Assembly: GCF_020551945.1 (NCBI RefSeq)
Contig: NZ_JAJBZH010000005.1
Coordinates: 186,001 to 250,000, forward strand
Origin: Cellulosimicrobium marinum
GTDB taxonomy: Bacteria > Actinomycetota > Actinomycetes > Actinomycetales > Cellulomonadaceae
Length of the DNA: 64,000 nucleotides
Reading direction: 5' to 3'
In this document: in pieces, positions 26,197 to 35,087 of the stretch
How positions within the stretch are numbered: the first letter of the stretch is position 1
Layout of the letters: each line of letters opens with the position of its first letter
Translations under genes and position numbers: made by a program
Notes under the pieces: generated by a model
The model's input: the letters and a program-made list of their open reading frames with translations, nothing else
Database searches by the model: none
What the model was told of the DNA's origin: nothing

Positions 26197-26559
26197 ATGC
26201 CGGTCCGGGCCGTCCGGGGCGCCACCCAGCTCGACGTCGACGAGCGCGACCACCTGTTCGCCCGCACGCGCGAGCTCGTGCAGGCCGTCCTCGACGCGAA
26301 CAGCGTCGACACCGCCTCGCTCATCTCCGTGATCTTCACCTGCACCCCCGACCTGGTGTCGGACTTCCCCGCGGCCGCCGCGCGCGAGATGGGCCTGGGC
26401 GACGTCCCGCTCATGTGCGCGACGGAGATCGCGGTGCCCGGGGCGCTGCCCCGCGTCGTGCGGCTCATGGCGCACGCCGAGCTCGACGTCGAGCGTGCCG
26501 ACGTGCAGCACGTGTACCTCCACGGCGCGGTGGCCCTGCGCCGGGACCTGGCCCAGTGA
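26197..26559 (+). CDS. aroH: Chorismate mutase, AroH type
   Basis: Small trimeric chorismate mutase of the Bacillus AroH class, converting chorismate to prephenate for Phe and Tyr synthesis. Product 120 residues, the family length. Seen: the N-terminal PVRAVRGATQLDVDERDHLFARTREL (active-site Arg), SLISVIFTCTPDL, PLMCATEIAVPGALPRVVRLMAH (conserved Cys, Glu, Arg) and VYLHGAVALRRDL. ATG start preceded by GAAGGAG. It lies between rluB and cmk, a frequent actinobacterial order. Confidence 0.92.
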   Translation: MPVRAVRGATQLDVDERDHLFARTRELVQAVLDANSVDTASLISVIFTCTPDLVSDFPAAAAREMGLGDVPLMCATEIAVPGALPRVVRLMAHAELDVERADVQHVYLHGAVALRRDLAQ

Positions 26560-26591
26560 GCGCGCGCGAGGCCGCGCAGGACGGAGACGAG

Positions 26592-27347
26592 ATGACGCAC
26601 GGGACGGCGCACGACGCCGAGGTCGGCACGTCGCTGACGGTCGCGATCGACGGGCCGTCGGGGTCGGGGAAGTCCAGCGTCGCGAAGGGCGTCGCGCGGC
26701 GGCTCGGCCTGGCCTACCTCGACACGGGGGCCATGTACCGGGCCGCCACCTGGTGGTGCCTGCGGCGCGAGGAGGACCTCGGCGACGGGGCCGCGGTCGC
26801 GCGGGCGGTCCGCGTCATGCCGCTCGTCGTCGGCCTCGACCCGGACGCGCCCACGGTCCACGTCGACGGGACGGACGTGGGCGAGGCGATCCGCACCACC
26901 GAGATCTCGACCGCCGTGAGTGCGGTCGCGACGAACCTCGAGGTGCGGGCCGAGCTGCGCCGCCTGCAGCGCGACGTCATCGAGTCCGAGCGGCAGGGCG
27001 GATTCTCCGCGGGCCGCGGCGTCGTCGCCGAGGGGCGCGACATCACGACCGTCGTCGCGCCCGACGCCGACGTGCGCGTCCTGCTCACCGCGAGCGAGGA
27101 GGCGCGCCTCGCCCGACGCTCGCTCGACGTGCACGGCACGGCCGACGCCGCGGCCGTCGAGGCCACCAAGGACCAGGTGCTGCGCCGCGACCGCGACGAC
27201 GCCACGGTCTCCCAGTTCCAGGTCGCCGCCGACGGCGTCGTGACCGTCGACTCCTCCGACCTCGACCTGCCGCAGACGATCGACGCGGTGCTGGAGGTCG
27301 TCGAGCAGGTGACGGGCCGGACGGCGGGTTCGCCCACGCAGCCGTGA
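26592..27347 (+). CDS. cmk: Cytidylate kinase
   Basis: Cmk phosphorylates CMP and dCMP. Product 251 residues: LTVAIDGPSGSGKSSVAKGVARRLGLAYLDTGAMYRA (P-loop and NMP site), EGRDITTVVAPDADVRVLLTASEEARLARRS and VLRRDRDDATVSQFQVA. ATG 26592 is taken, with GGAG nearby. A GTG at 26556 overlaps the aroH stop (GTGA) and would add 12 residues, so it remains possible. Its stop overlaps the next gene by GTGA. Confidence 0.95.
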   Translation: MTHGTAHDAEVGTSLTVAIDGPSGSGKSSVAKGVARRLGLAYLDTGAMYRAATWWCLRREEDLGDGAAVARAVRVMPLVVGLDPDAPTVHVDGTDVGEAIRTTEISTAVSAVATNLEVRAELRRLQRDVIESERQGGFSAGRGVVAEGRDITTVVAPDADVRVLLTASEEARLARRSLDVHGTADAAAVEATKDQVLRRDRDDATVSQFQVAADGVVTVDSSDLDLPQTIDAVLEVVEQVTGRTAGSPTQP

Positions 27348-28039
27348 GCGGCACGCCGCGCGTCCCGTCGCCCGCGGGTCCCGCGTGGTCGCGGTGGGTC
27401 GGACGGTTCCTCGCGCGCGTCGTGTGGGACACCCGCGTCGAGGGGGCGGAGCACGTGCCCGCCGACGGGCCGGTCGTGCTCGCCGCGAACCACACCGGGT
27501 TCGTCGACGGTCCGGTCGTGCTCGGGGTCGCGCCGCGGGCGCTGCACGTGCTCGTCAAGGAGGAGATGTTCGTCGGCCCCGTCGGGTGGGTGCTGCGCGC
27601 CGCCGGGCAGATCCCCGTCGACCGGGCCGGGGGACGGCGCGCCCTCGCCACCGGGCTCGCGGTGCTGCGGCGCGGCGGCGGTGTCGGGGTGTTCCCCGAG
27701 GGCAACCGCGGCCGGGGCGACGCGACGACCGCGCGCGCGGGTGTCGCGTGGCTGGCGCTCCACGGTCAGGCGCCCGTGGTCCCGGTCGCCGTCCTGGGCA
27801 CCCGGCGCACGGGGGAGGGCGTGAACCGTCTGCCGGGCCTGCGCCGACGCCTCGTCGTGCGGTTCGGCGAGCCCGTCGCGGTCGTGCGCGCCCCCGGCAC
27901 GAGCGGCAAGCAGGCGCTCGAGGACGCCAACGAGCGCATCCGGACGGCGCTCGCCGAGCTCGTCGCGGACACGGTCGCGCGGACCGGGATCGCCCTGCCG
28001 ACCGACGACCCGAACCGCGAGCGTGGTGCCGCCCTCTGA
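27344..28039 (+). CDS. 1-acyl-sn-glycerol-3-phosphate acyltransferase family protein
   Basis: PlsC-family acyltransferase of 231 residues, probably making phosphatidic acid from lysophosphatidic acid at the membrane. Seen: acyltransferase block I NHTGFVDG (NHxxxxD), block II region KEEMFVGPVGWVLRAAGQIPVDR, block III FPEGNRGRGD and block IV VVPVAVLGT. No strong membrane helix beyond the N-terminal amphipathic stretch. The start is GTG 27344 in the overlap with cmk. In some actinobacteria it is annotated as lysophospholipid acyltransferase; the exact substrate is not shown by sequence. Confidence 0.9.
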   Translation: MSGTPRVPSPAGPAWSRWVGRFLARVVWDTRVEGAEHVPADGPVVLAANHTGFVDGPVVLGVAPRALHVLVKEEMFVGPVGWVLRAAGQIPVDRAGGRRALATGLAVLRRGGGVGVFPEGNRGRGDATTARAGVAWLALHGQAPVVPVAVLGTRRTGEGVNRLPGLRRRLVVRFGEPVAVVRAPGTSGKQALEDANERIRTALAELVADTVARTGIALPTDDPNRERGAAL

Positions 28040-28123
28040 CGCCGCACACCTCCCCGCGCGCCGGGTCGGCCGGTGCGCGGTAGGTTCGCGCTAGCCGTGC
28101 CGGACCCGGGAGGGGGTGAGCCG

Positions 28124-28489
28124 ATGGCCGGGAAGGCCACCACCGTCGACGAGTACGTCGCCGGGCTCGAGCCGGGTGCGCGCGACGTCGTCGAGCACCT
28201 GCGCGGGGTGGTCCACGACGCGGTGGAGGGCCTCGGCGAGCGCATCAGCTACGGGATCCCGACGTTCACGCTCGACGACCGGTACGTCGTGTACCTCGCG
28301 GGGTGGGCGCACCACGTGTCCCTCTACCCCGTCCCGGACGACGTGGACGACGACCTCGCCCGGCGCCTCGCACGCTACCGCGACGGGAAGGGGACGCTGC
28401 GCTTCCCCCTCGCCGAGCCCGTGCCGGACGACGTCGTGCGCGCGGTCGTCGTGCTCCTCGCGGCGCGTCGCGACGGCACGGCCGGCTGA
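28124..28489 (+). CDS. DUF1801 domain-containing protein
   Basis: Small protein of 121 residues of the DUF1801 (YdhG-like) family, function unknown. Seen: [60 protein letters not shown] and [26 protein letters not shown], the classic family blocks. ATG 28124 follows GGGAGGGGG. A TAGGTT at 28081-28086 could be its own -10 box. It sits between the plsC-like gene and der, so it is either an operon member or an independent insertion into this conserved order. Confidence 0.85.
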   Translation: MAGKATTVDEYVAGLEPGARDVVEHLRGVVHDAVEGLGERISYGIPTFTLDDRYVVYLAGWAHHVSLYPVPDDVDDDLARRLARYRDGKGTLRFPLAEPVPDDVVRAVVVLLAARRDGTAG

Positions 28490-28572
28490 CGAGGGGGCGG
28501 CGTGCGCGGCGTCACGGCCCGCGGACGGGCGAGCGTTCGGCGTCGGGCTCTGCGCCTGGGAGAATGGACCTC

Positions 28573-30063
28573 ATGACCACACCCGACCAGGCCCAGCCCG
28601 GCGTGCCCACGGACGCCGCGGAGCTCACCGACGACGCGTCGCGGGAGCGCGCCCTGCGCGCGGGCCTCGACGACTACGAGCTGGAGGAGACCGACCTCGC
28701 GCTGCTCGACGCCGACGAGCTCGACCTCGAGGACCACGAGGCGGAGGCGCCGCTGCCGGTGCTCGCCGTCGTCGGTCGTCCCAACGTCGGGAAGTCGACG
28801 CTCGTCAACCGCATCCTCGGGCGTCGCGAGGCGGTCGTCGAGGACAAGCCGGGGGTGACGCGCGACCGTGTCAGCTACCCGGCGGAGTGGGCGGGGCGCC
28901 GGTTCACCCTCGTGGACACGGGCGGCTGGGAGGTCGACGTCGCAGGCATCGAGTCGAAGGTCGCGGAGCAGGCCGAGGTCGCGATCTCGCTCGCCGACGC
29001 GGTGCTGTTCGTCGTCGACGCGACGGTCGGGGCGACCTCGACCGACGAACGCGTCGTGCAGCTCCTGCGCTCCTCGGGCAAGCCGGTGGTCCTGTGCGCC
29101 AACAAGGTCGACGGGCAGTCCGGCGAGGCCGACGCCGCCTCCCTGTGGAGCCTCGGGCTCGGCGAGCCGCACCCGGTGTCCGCGCTGCACGGCCGCGGGA
29201 CCGGCGACCTGCTCGACGCCGCGATGCGGGCGCTGCCGACGGAGTCGGAGCACGGCGAGGTGCGCCCCACGGGCCCGCGTCGCGTCGCCCTGATCGGGCG
29301 CCCGAACGTCGGCAAGTCGTCGCTGCTCAACAAGATCGCCGGGTCGGAGCGGGTCGTCGTCGACGAGCTCGCGGGCACGACGCGCGACCCGGTCGACGAG
29401 CTCGTCGAGATCAAGGGCGTGCCGTACGTGCTCGTCGACACCGCGGGCATCCGCCGTCGCGTGCACCAGACCAAGGGCGCCGACTTCTACGCGTCGCTGC
29501 GCACGCAGGCCGCGATCGAGAAGGCAGAGCTGGCCGTGGTGCTCGTCGACGCGTCCGTGCCGCTCACGGAGCAGGACACGCGCGTCATCTCCCAGGTCGT
29601 CGACGCCGGGCGCGCCCTCGTGATCGCGTACAACAAGTGGGACCTCATGGACGAGGACCGTCGCCCCTTCCTGGAGCGGGAGATCGAGAAGGACCTCGTG
29701 CAGGTGCAGTGGGCGCCGCGCGTCAACGTGTCCGCGCAGACCGGCTGGCACACCGACCGGCTAGTGCCGGCGATGGAGCGCGCGCTCGACGCGTGGGACA
29801 CGCGCATCCCCACCGGGCGGCTCAACGCGTTCCTCGGCGAGCTCGTCGCGGCGCACCCGCACCCGCTGCGCGGCGGCAAGCAGCCCCGCATCCTCTTCGC
29901 GACGCAGGCCTCCACGCGCCCGCCGCGGTTCGTCGTCTTCGCGACCGGGTTCCTCGAGGCGGGGTACCGCCGGTTCATCGAGCGTCGTCTGCGCGAGACG
30001 TTCGGGTTCGAGGGCACGCCCATCGAGATCAGCGTGCGCGTGCGGGAGAAGCGCAAGCGGTGA
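28573..30063 (+). CDS. der: Ribosome biogenesis GTPase Der (EngA)
   Basis: Der is an essential GTPase with two tandem G domains acting in 50S subunit assembly. Product 496 residues: an acidic N-terminal extension of about 55 residues, G domain 1 ([28 protein letters not shown]), G domain 2 ([34 protein letters not shown]) and the C-terminal KH-like domain ([37 protein letters not shown]). ATG 28573 lies 7 bases after GAGAAT, a partial leaderless -10 match; ATG 28564 is in frame. The stop overlaps the next GTG. Confidence 0.96.
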   Translation: MTTPDQAQPGVPTDAAELTDDASRERALRAGLDDYELEETDLALLDADELDLEDHEAEAPLPVLAVVGRPNVGKSTLVNRILGRREAVVEDKPGVTRDRVSYPAEWAGRRFTLVDTGGWEVDVAGIESKVAEQAEVAISLADAVLFVVDATVGATSTDERVVQLLRSSGKPVVLCANKVDGQSGEADAASLWSLGLGEPHPVSALHGRGTGDLLDAAMRALPTESEHGEVRPTGPRRVALIGRPNVGKSSLLNKIAGSERVVVDELAGTTRDPVDELVEIKGVPYVLVDTAGIRRRVHQTKGADFYASLRTQAAIEKAELAVVLVDASVPLTEQDTRVISQVVDAGRALVIAYNKWDLMDEDRRPFLEREIEKDLVQVQWAPRVNVSAQTGWHTDRLVPAMERALDAWDTRIPTGRLNAFLGELVAAHPHPLRGGKQPRILFATQASTRPPRFVVFATGFLEAGYRRFIERRLRETFGFEGTPIEISVRVREKRKR

Positions 30064-31175
30064 CCGACGGCGCGCGCTCGCGCTCCGGGACGGGCGGGGG
30101 CGGTGCGCCCGGCCGGGTGGGGCGCGGGCGCGTGCTGCGCCTCGGCGTCGCCCGGGACACGGCGGCGACGCGCCACCTCGTGACGTTCCTCGTCGTGGCC
30201 GTCGCGACGGTGCTCGTCACGCGCTTCCTCCTCGCGGCGTCGGGGTACCCGCAGGTGGGCGGCGGTGAGCTGCACGTCGCGCACGTGCTGTGGGGCGGGC
30301 TGGGCATGGCGCTCGGCATCGTCGTCCTGCTGTCGTTCGTCGGCCCGACGCTGCGCTCGCTCGGCGCGGTGCTGAGCGGCGTCGGGTTCGGGCTGTTCGT
30401 CGACGAGATCGGCAAGTTCGTCACGGCCGACAACGACTACTTCTACGAGCCGACGGCGGCGCTCGTCTACGCGACGGTGGTCGTGCTCGTCCTCGTCGTC
30501 GAGGCGCTGCACGGGCGCCGGCGTCACCACCCGGCGGAGTACCTCGCCGTGGCGACCGACCGCGCGGTCGCCGGGGTCGCGGGCGGCTTCACCGACGAGG
30601 CGCGCGACGAGGCGCGGGCCCTCGTCGACCTGGGCCGCGGGCAGCCGACGGCCGAGGAGGTCGCGGCGCTCGTCGAGGCCGTGCCGCGCGACGACGCGGA
30701 CGTGCCCGACCCGGTGCGCGCTCTCGTGCGACGGTCGTCCGCCGGGTTCCGATCTGTGCTGGAGCGCCGCTGGGCGGGTGTTGTCGTGGTCGTCGCCGTG
30801 CTCGGCACCGCCGTGGGGTCGCTCGCCGCGGGCGTGCGCGTCCTGGTCGGCGGGATCGACGTCCCGTCGTGGGTCGGGTGGGGGATCGTCGTCGGGGTCG
30901 CGGCGACCACCGCGTGCGTCGTCGTGGGCGTGCTGCGGGCCCGGGGCGGGGGAGCCCGGGGACCGTCGGCCCGGGGCGACGGCTCCGGCGACCGCCGGGC
31001 GGCGGCGGTGTGGGTGCGCCGCGGCGTGCTCGTCTCGCTGCTGCTCACGCAGCTCCTCGTGTTCCGGGCGCTGCAGTGGGTCGGGGTGGCGGGTCTGGTC
31101 GTCGACCTGCTCGTCCTCGCCGCCCTGGGTGCCGCGCTCGGGCGCGACGACGAGCGGCGGCACACGGGGCCGTGA
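30060..31175 (+). CDS. Multi-pass membrane protein, unknown function
   Basis: I do not recognise the family. The 371-residue product has about seven hydrophobic segments: three near the N-terminus ([59 protein letters not shown]), one in [17 protein letters not shown], then a charged cytoplasmic-type stretch of about 120 residues, two more helices and a C-terminal pair. The motif [29 protein letters not shown] is probably the most conserved part. GTG 30060 overlaps the der stop, so it is the last gene of the der unit, ending at a strong hairpin. Confidence 0.8.
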   Translation: MTDGARSRSGTGGGGAPGRVGRGRVLRLGVARDTAATRHLVTFLVVAVATVLVTRFLLAASGYPQVGGGELHVAHVLWGGLGMALGIVVLLSFVGPTLRSLGAVLSGVGFGLFVDEIGKFVTADNDYFYEPTAALVYATVVVLVLVVEALHGRRRHHPAEYLAVATDRAVAGVAGGFTDEARDEARALVDLGRGQPTAEEVAALVEAVPRDDADVPDPVRALVRRSSAGFRSVLERRWAGVVVVVAVLGTAVGSLAAGVRVLVGGIDVPSWVGWGIVVGVAATTACVVVGVLRARGGGARGPSARGDGSGDRRAAAVWVRRGVLVSLLLTQLLVFRALQWVGVAGLVVDLLVLAALGAALGRDDERRHTGP

Positions 31176-31180
31176 CACGC

Positions 31181-31240
31181 GCCGAACCCCGGGTTGCTCG
31201 GCACGTCGGGTCGGACGTGCCGGGCAACCCGGGGTTCGGC
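31181..31240. terminator. 27-bp inverted repeat, bidirectional terminator
   Basis: Arms 31181-31207 and 31214-31240 (GCCGAACCCCGGGTTG… / …CAACCCGGGGTTCGGC) pair over 27 positions with one T-G wobble around a 6-base loop. It fills the gap between the convergent membrane-protein gene and kduI. It has no T-tract, but at this length it should stop or protect transcripts from both sides. Confidence 0.7.
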
Positions 31241-31250
31241 AGCGGGACGG

Positions 31251-32090
31251 TCAGCGCATCGACGTGACGGGGAAGCCGTCCATGTCGTCGAACGACTGGT
31301 TCTCGCCGGCCATGGCCCACACGAACGAGTACGCCGCGGTGCCGACGCCCGAGTGCACCGACCAGCTCGGGGAGATGATCGCCTCGCGGTCGCCCACGAC
31401 GAGGTGCCGGGTCTCGGTCGGCTGCCCGCACAGGTGGATCACGCGCGCCTCGGCCGGGACGTCGAAGTACAGGTAGCACTCGGTGCGCCGGTCGTGCGTG
31501 TGCGCCGGCATGGTGTTCCACATGCTGCCCTCGTGCAGCGACGTGACGCCCATGACGATCTGGCAGGACTGCACGCCGTTCTCGTGGATGTACTGGTTGA
31601 GCGAGCGGCGGTTCGACGTCACCTGGTCGCCGAGCTCGCGCACCGTTCCCTGGCCCGGCAGCGTGAGGACCGTCGGGTAGGCGGTGTGCGCGGGGGCGGA
31701 GAACAGGTAGAACGCCGCGGGACCCTCGTCCCCCGACGCGTCGACGTTCGCGAACACGACCTCGCGCACACCGCGGCCCACGTACAGGCACGCGCCCTTC
31801 GGCAGCTCGTGGACCTCGCCGTCGGTCGTCACGGTGCCCGTGCCGCCGACGTTGACGATCCCGACCTCGCGGTGCTCGAGGAAGTACTCGCTGCGGATCT
31901 CGTCGTAGGTCGGCAGCGGCAGCGGGCCGTCACCGGGGACGGCGCCCCCGAGGACGACGCGGTCGTGGTGGGTGTAGGTGACGTTCACCTCGCCCGGGAC
32001 GAACAGGTCCTGGACGAGGAAGCGGTCGCGCAGCTCCTGCGTCGTCGCTCCGGTGATCTGCTCGGGGCTGGTGGCGTAACGCTGTTCCAC
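31251..32090 (-). CDS. kduI: 5-dehydro-4-deoxy-D-glucuronate isomerase
   Basis: KduI isomerises 5-keto-4-deoxyuronate, released from unsaturated uronic acids, to 2,5-diketo-3-deoxygluconate. Product 279 residues, the usual length. The zinc site of the cupin fold is visible as PAHTHDRRTECYLYF (His, His, Glu) and a later His in SWSVHSGVGT; DMDGFPVTSMR is the typical C-terminus. GTG 32090 is preceded by AGGAGA at 8 bases. Last gene of the minus-strand uronate operon, directly before the 27-bp terminator. Its partner KduD is encoded next. Confidence 0.96.
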   Translation of the reverse strand: MEQRYATSPEQITGATTQELRDRFLVQDLFVPGEVNVTYTHHDRVVLGGAVPGDGPLPLPTYDEIRSEYFLEHREVGIVNVGGTGTVTTDGEVHELPKGACLYVGRGVREVVFANVDASGDEGPAAFYLFSAPAHTAYPTVLTLPGQGTVRELGDQVTSNRRSLNQYIHENGVQSCQIVMGVTSLHEGSMWNTMPAHTHDRRTECYLYFDVPAEARVIHLCGQPTETRHLVVGDREAIISPSWSVHSGVGTAAYSFVWAMAGENQSFDDMDGFPVTSMR

Positions 32091-32158
32091 TGGTCTGCTC
32101 TCCTGGTGTCGCCGACCGGTCGTTCCGGCCGGAGGTCTGGGTGCGGGCGGGCGGCGGG

Positions 32159-32923
32159 TCAGCGCACGAGCCAGCCGCCGTCCACGGGCAGCACGACCCC
32201 GTGGACGTACGCGGCGGCGTCGGACGCGAGGAAGACGAGCGCGCCGGCGAGGTCCTCGGGAAGCCCCCACCGTCCGGCCGGGATGCGGTCGGCGATCGAC
32301 CGCTCGCGCGCCTCGTCGGCGCGGATGGGGGCGGTGTTGTCGGTCGCCATGTAGCCGGGCGCGACCGCGTTGACGTTGACGCCGCGGGCGGCCCACTCGT
32401 TGGCGAGCGCCTTGGTCAGGCCCGCGACCGCGTGCTTCGACGCCGCGTAGCCGGGGACGAGGATGCCGCCCTGGAACGACAGCATCGAGGCGACGTTGAC
32501 GATCTTGCCGCCACCACGCTCGAGCATGCGGCGACCGGCCGCCTGGGACAGGTGGAACACGGCGTCGAGGTTGACCGTCAGGACGGTGTCCCAGTCCTCG
32601 GCGGGATGCTCGGCCGCCGGGGCGCGGCGGATCGTGCCCGCGTTGTTCACGAGCACGTCGACGGCGCCCAGCGTCTCGACGACCTCGGCGACCGCGGCGT
32701 CGAGCTCGGCGGGCGTCGCGGTCGCGAGGTCGCGCTGGACGCTGTGCACGCGCCGGCCGAGCGCCTCGACCCGCGCGACGGTCTCGGTGGGCACGCTGCG
32801 GTCGAGGAGCGCGACGTCGGCGCCCGCCTCGGCGAGCGCGACCGCCGCGCCCTGGCCGAGGCCACGGCTCGTGCCCGTGACGAGGGCGACCTTCCCGTCG
32901 AGGCGGAACTGGTCGAGGATCAT
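32159..32923 (-). CDS. kduD: 2-deoxy-D-gluconate 3-dehydrogenase / KduD
   Basis: KduD reduces 2,5-diketo-3-deoxygluconate to 2-keto-3-deoxygluconate with NADH. It is a 254-residue short-chain dehydrogenase: TGTSRGLGQG (cofactor loop), NNAG, the catalytic VASMLSFQGG…YAASK pattern (Ser, Tyr, Lys) and DNTAPIRADEARERSIADRIPAGRWGLPEDLAG, typical of KduD. The ATG at 32923 overlaps the stop of the FAH gene (ATGA). Together with KduI it completes unsaturated uronate conversion to KDG; KDG kinase and aldolase are not in the window. Confidence 0.94.
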   Translation of the reverse strand: MILDQFRLDGKVALVTGTSRGLGQGAAVALAEAGADVALLDRSVPTETVARVEALGRRVHSVQRDLATATPAELDAAVAEVVETLGAVDVLVNNAGTIRRAPAAEHPAEDWDTVLTVNLDAVFHLSQAAGRRMLERGGGKIVNVASMLSFQGGILVPGYAASKHAVAGLTKALANEWAARGVNVNAVAPGYMATDNTAPIRADEARERSIADRIPAGRWGLPEDLAGALVFLASDAAAYVHGVVLPVDGGWLVR

Positions 32924-33849
32924 GCGGGCGCTCCTTCGGTCGAGGGGGTCGTGGGCGGGGCGACGAAGCGGGTCGTGAGCTCGCCGAGCCCCGCGACGCG
33001 GACCGTCACGGCGTCGCCCGCGACGAGCGGCCGGTGCGTGTCGAGCGCGTCGGGCAGCTTCTGCGGCGTGCCGGTCGAGACGATGTCGCCGGGCTGCAGG
33101 GTCACGACGTGGCTGAGGTAGCTGACGAGCTCCGGCAGGCGGAACACCATCGTCGCGGTGCTCTGCGAGACGGTGACGACGCCGTCGCGCACGACCTCGA
33201 CGGTCAGGTCGTGGAAGTCGGGCACCTCGTCGGCCGTGACCACGGCGGGGCCGAGCTGCCCGAACCCGTCGAAGCACTTGCCCATCGCCCACTGGCTCTG
33301 CCGGCGCTGCCACGCGCGGTCCGAGACGTCGTCGAACAGCGTGTACCCCGCGACGTGGTCCATCGCGTCCTCGACGCGCACGGCGTGGGCGCGGCGGCCG
33401 ATCACGACGGCGATCTCGCCCTCGTAGTCGACGTCGTCCGCGACCGCCGGCACGACGACCGCGTCGGACGGGCCGCTCAGCGTGTTGGGCGTCTTGACGA
33501 AGACGTCGGGGAACTGCGGGTCGTCGGCCGTCGGGTCCTGGCCGTCCGGGACGTGCCCGCGGTAGTTGTACCCGAGGCACAGGATCGTGCCGGGCCGGAC
33601 CGGCGGCGCCAGCCGGGCGTCGTCGGCCCGGGGGAGGGAGCGCCGGGCCTCCACGTCGGCCGTCGCGTGCTCGACGGCGTCGCGCGCCCGCTGCGTCAGG
33701 CGGGCGTCGGCGAGCACGTCGGTGACCGTGACCCCGTCGCCGAGGTGGACCGCGAGGTCGAGGAGGCGCTCGCCGTCGGCGGCGTCCACCAGGGCACCGG
33801 GGTGCTCGGGCCCGCCGGGCCCGTGGGGCAGGTGCGTGACGAGCCTCAC
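32920..33849 (-). CDS. Fumarylacetoacetate hydrolase (FAH) family protein
   Basis: FAH-superfamily enzyme of 309 residues. Members cleave or hydrate 2-keto acids and related metabolites with a Mg/Mn ion. Seen: ILCLGYNYRGHVPDG, VFVKTPNTLSGP, the metal motif VDYEGEIAVVIGR (two Glu), GYTLFDDVSDR, GKCFDGFGQLGP and VSTGTPQKLPDAL. It overlaps both neighbours (GTGA with the GH88 gene, ATGA with kduD), so it belongs to the uronate pathway operon. Inference: it acts on a keto-deoxy sugar acid or a side product. The substrate cannot be assigned from sequence. Confidence 0.88.
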   Translation of the reverse strand: MRLVTHLPHGPGGPEHPGALVDAADGERLLDLAVHLGDGVTVTDVLADARLTQRARDAVEHATADVEARRSLPRADDARLAPPVRPGTILCLGYNYRGHVPDGQDPTADDPQFPDVFVKTPNTLSGPSDAVVVPAVADDVDYEGEIAVVIGRRAHAVRVEDAMDHVAGYTLFDDVSDRAWQRRQSQWAMGKCFDGFGQLGPAVVTADEVPDFHDLTVEVVRDGVVTVSQSTATMVFRLPELVSYLSHVVTLQPGDIVSTGTPQKLPDALDTHRPLVAGDAVTVRVAGLGELTTRFVAPPTTPSTEGAPA

Positions 33850-35021
33850 CAGTACTTCACCCAGCCCGGGCGCGTGTGGCGCACGAGCGCCTCGAGGTAG
33901 AAGTAGTCGCCCCACAGGCTGCCCTCGTCGACGCCGATACTCTTCGGCGCGTCGTAGACCGAGTGGAGGAGGAGGGCGTCGGACTCGACGCCCTCGGCCT
34001 CCGGCGTGTACTCGGCGACGAGCGCGCGCAGCATGTCGAGCGAGGCGGCCGCGTACCGGTCGCGGCGCTCCGGGTCGGCCTCGACCGACGCGAGCTCGTG
34101 CAGCCCGCACGCGGCGATGGCGGCGGACGAGCTGTCGCGCGGCGCGTCGCTGCCGTCGGTGTAGACGAGGTCCCAGTAGGGCACGCCGTCGGACGGCAGG
34201 TGCGCGAGGAAGTAGTCGGCGCACCGGCGCGAGGCGTCGAGCAGGGCCGGGTCGCCGGTCACCTGGTGGTTCATCGCGAACCCGTAGATGCCCCAGGCCT
34301 GGCCGCGCGCCCAGCACGAGTCGTCGCCCGCGCCCTGCTCGGTCCCGCCGCGCAGCGGCTCGCCCGTCACCGGGTCCCAGTAGAACGTGTGGAACGTCGT
34401 GTCGTCGTCGCGGACGATGTGCGTCGCGAGCTGCTTCGTGTGCCGGCGCACGGCGTCGGGGAAGCGCTCGGAGCCCGTCTGCTCGCCGGCCCAGGTGAGC
34501 AGCGGCATGTTCATGAGGCTGTCGACGATGGTCCGGCCTCGCTGCGCCGGGTCGGACAGGTCGCCCCACGCCTGGAGGATGCCCGCCGGCTCGAGGAACC
34601 GGACCATGAGGTGGTCGGCGGCCGACAGGGCGGCACGCCGCGCGGTCTGGTCGCCGAGCAGGCGCCACGGCGCGACGCAGGACAGCGTGTAGAGGAACCC
34701 GAGGTCGTGCGTCTGCAGGTCCTCGCCCTGGTCGACCCGCCGCGCGAAGTCGGCGACATGCCGCTCGCCCGCTGCGCGGAACGCGTCGTCGCCCGTGAGC
34801 TCGAACGCGAGCCACTGCAGGCCCGGCCAGAAGCTCGTCGTCCAGCCGCGGTTCGCGCCCTCGGCGAACTCCGGCGTCGCGGGGCGCGGCGGGTACACGT
34901 TGCCGGAGGTCGTGTCGTCGGGGTAGAGGTCGCCGAACGCGGCGATGTTGCGCCGGACGGTCGCGAGCGCGGCGTCGACGGCGGGAGCGAGCTCGGTGGA
35001 GAGCCCGGGGGCGAGCGTCAT
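33846..35021 (-). CDS. GH88 unsaturated glucuronyl hydrolase
   Basis: This is a cytoplasmic (alpha/alpha)6-barrel enzyme that removes 4,5-unsaturated uronic acid from the non-reducing end of oligosaccharides made by polysaccharide lyases. Product 391 residues without signal peptide. Two catalytic-type Asp residues are visible, in HDLGFLYTL (residue 106) and VDSLMNMPLL (residue 167). Their 61-residue spacing equals that of Asp88/Asp149 of Bacillus UGL. Other family marks are GWTTSFWPGLQWLAFE and DDSCWARGQAWGIYGF. ATG 35021 is preferred because GAAGGA stands 8 bases upstream; ATG 35030 would overlap that site. It supplies the substrate for KduI/KduD. Confidence 0.93.
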   Translation of the reverse strand: MTLAPGLSTELAPAVDAALATVRRNIAAFGDLYPDDTTSGNVYPPRPATPEFAEGANRGWTTSFWPGLQWLAFELTGDDAFRAAGERHVADFARRVDQGEDLQTHDLGFLYTLSCVAPWRLLGDQTARRAALSAADHLMVRFLEPAGILQAWGDLSDPAQRGRTIVDSLMNMPLLTWAGEQTGSERFPDAVRRHTKQLATHIVRDDDTTFHTFYWDPVTGEPLRGGTEQGAGDDSCWARGQAWGIYGFAMNHQVTGDPALLDASRRCADYFLAHLPSDGVPYWDLVYTDGSDAPRDSSSAAIAACGLHELASVEADPERRDRYAAASLDMLRALVAEYTPEAEGVESDALLLHSVYDAPKSIGVDEGSLWGDYFYLEALVRHTRPGWVKYW

Positions 35022-35087
35022 CAGGAACATCCTTCGGGTCGGCGCGCGGAGCGGCCGACGGTCGGTGACGAGGTCAGGAGCAGGCGG

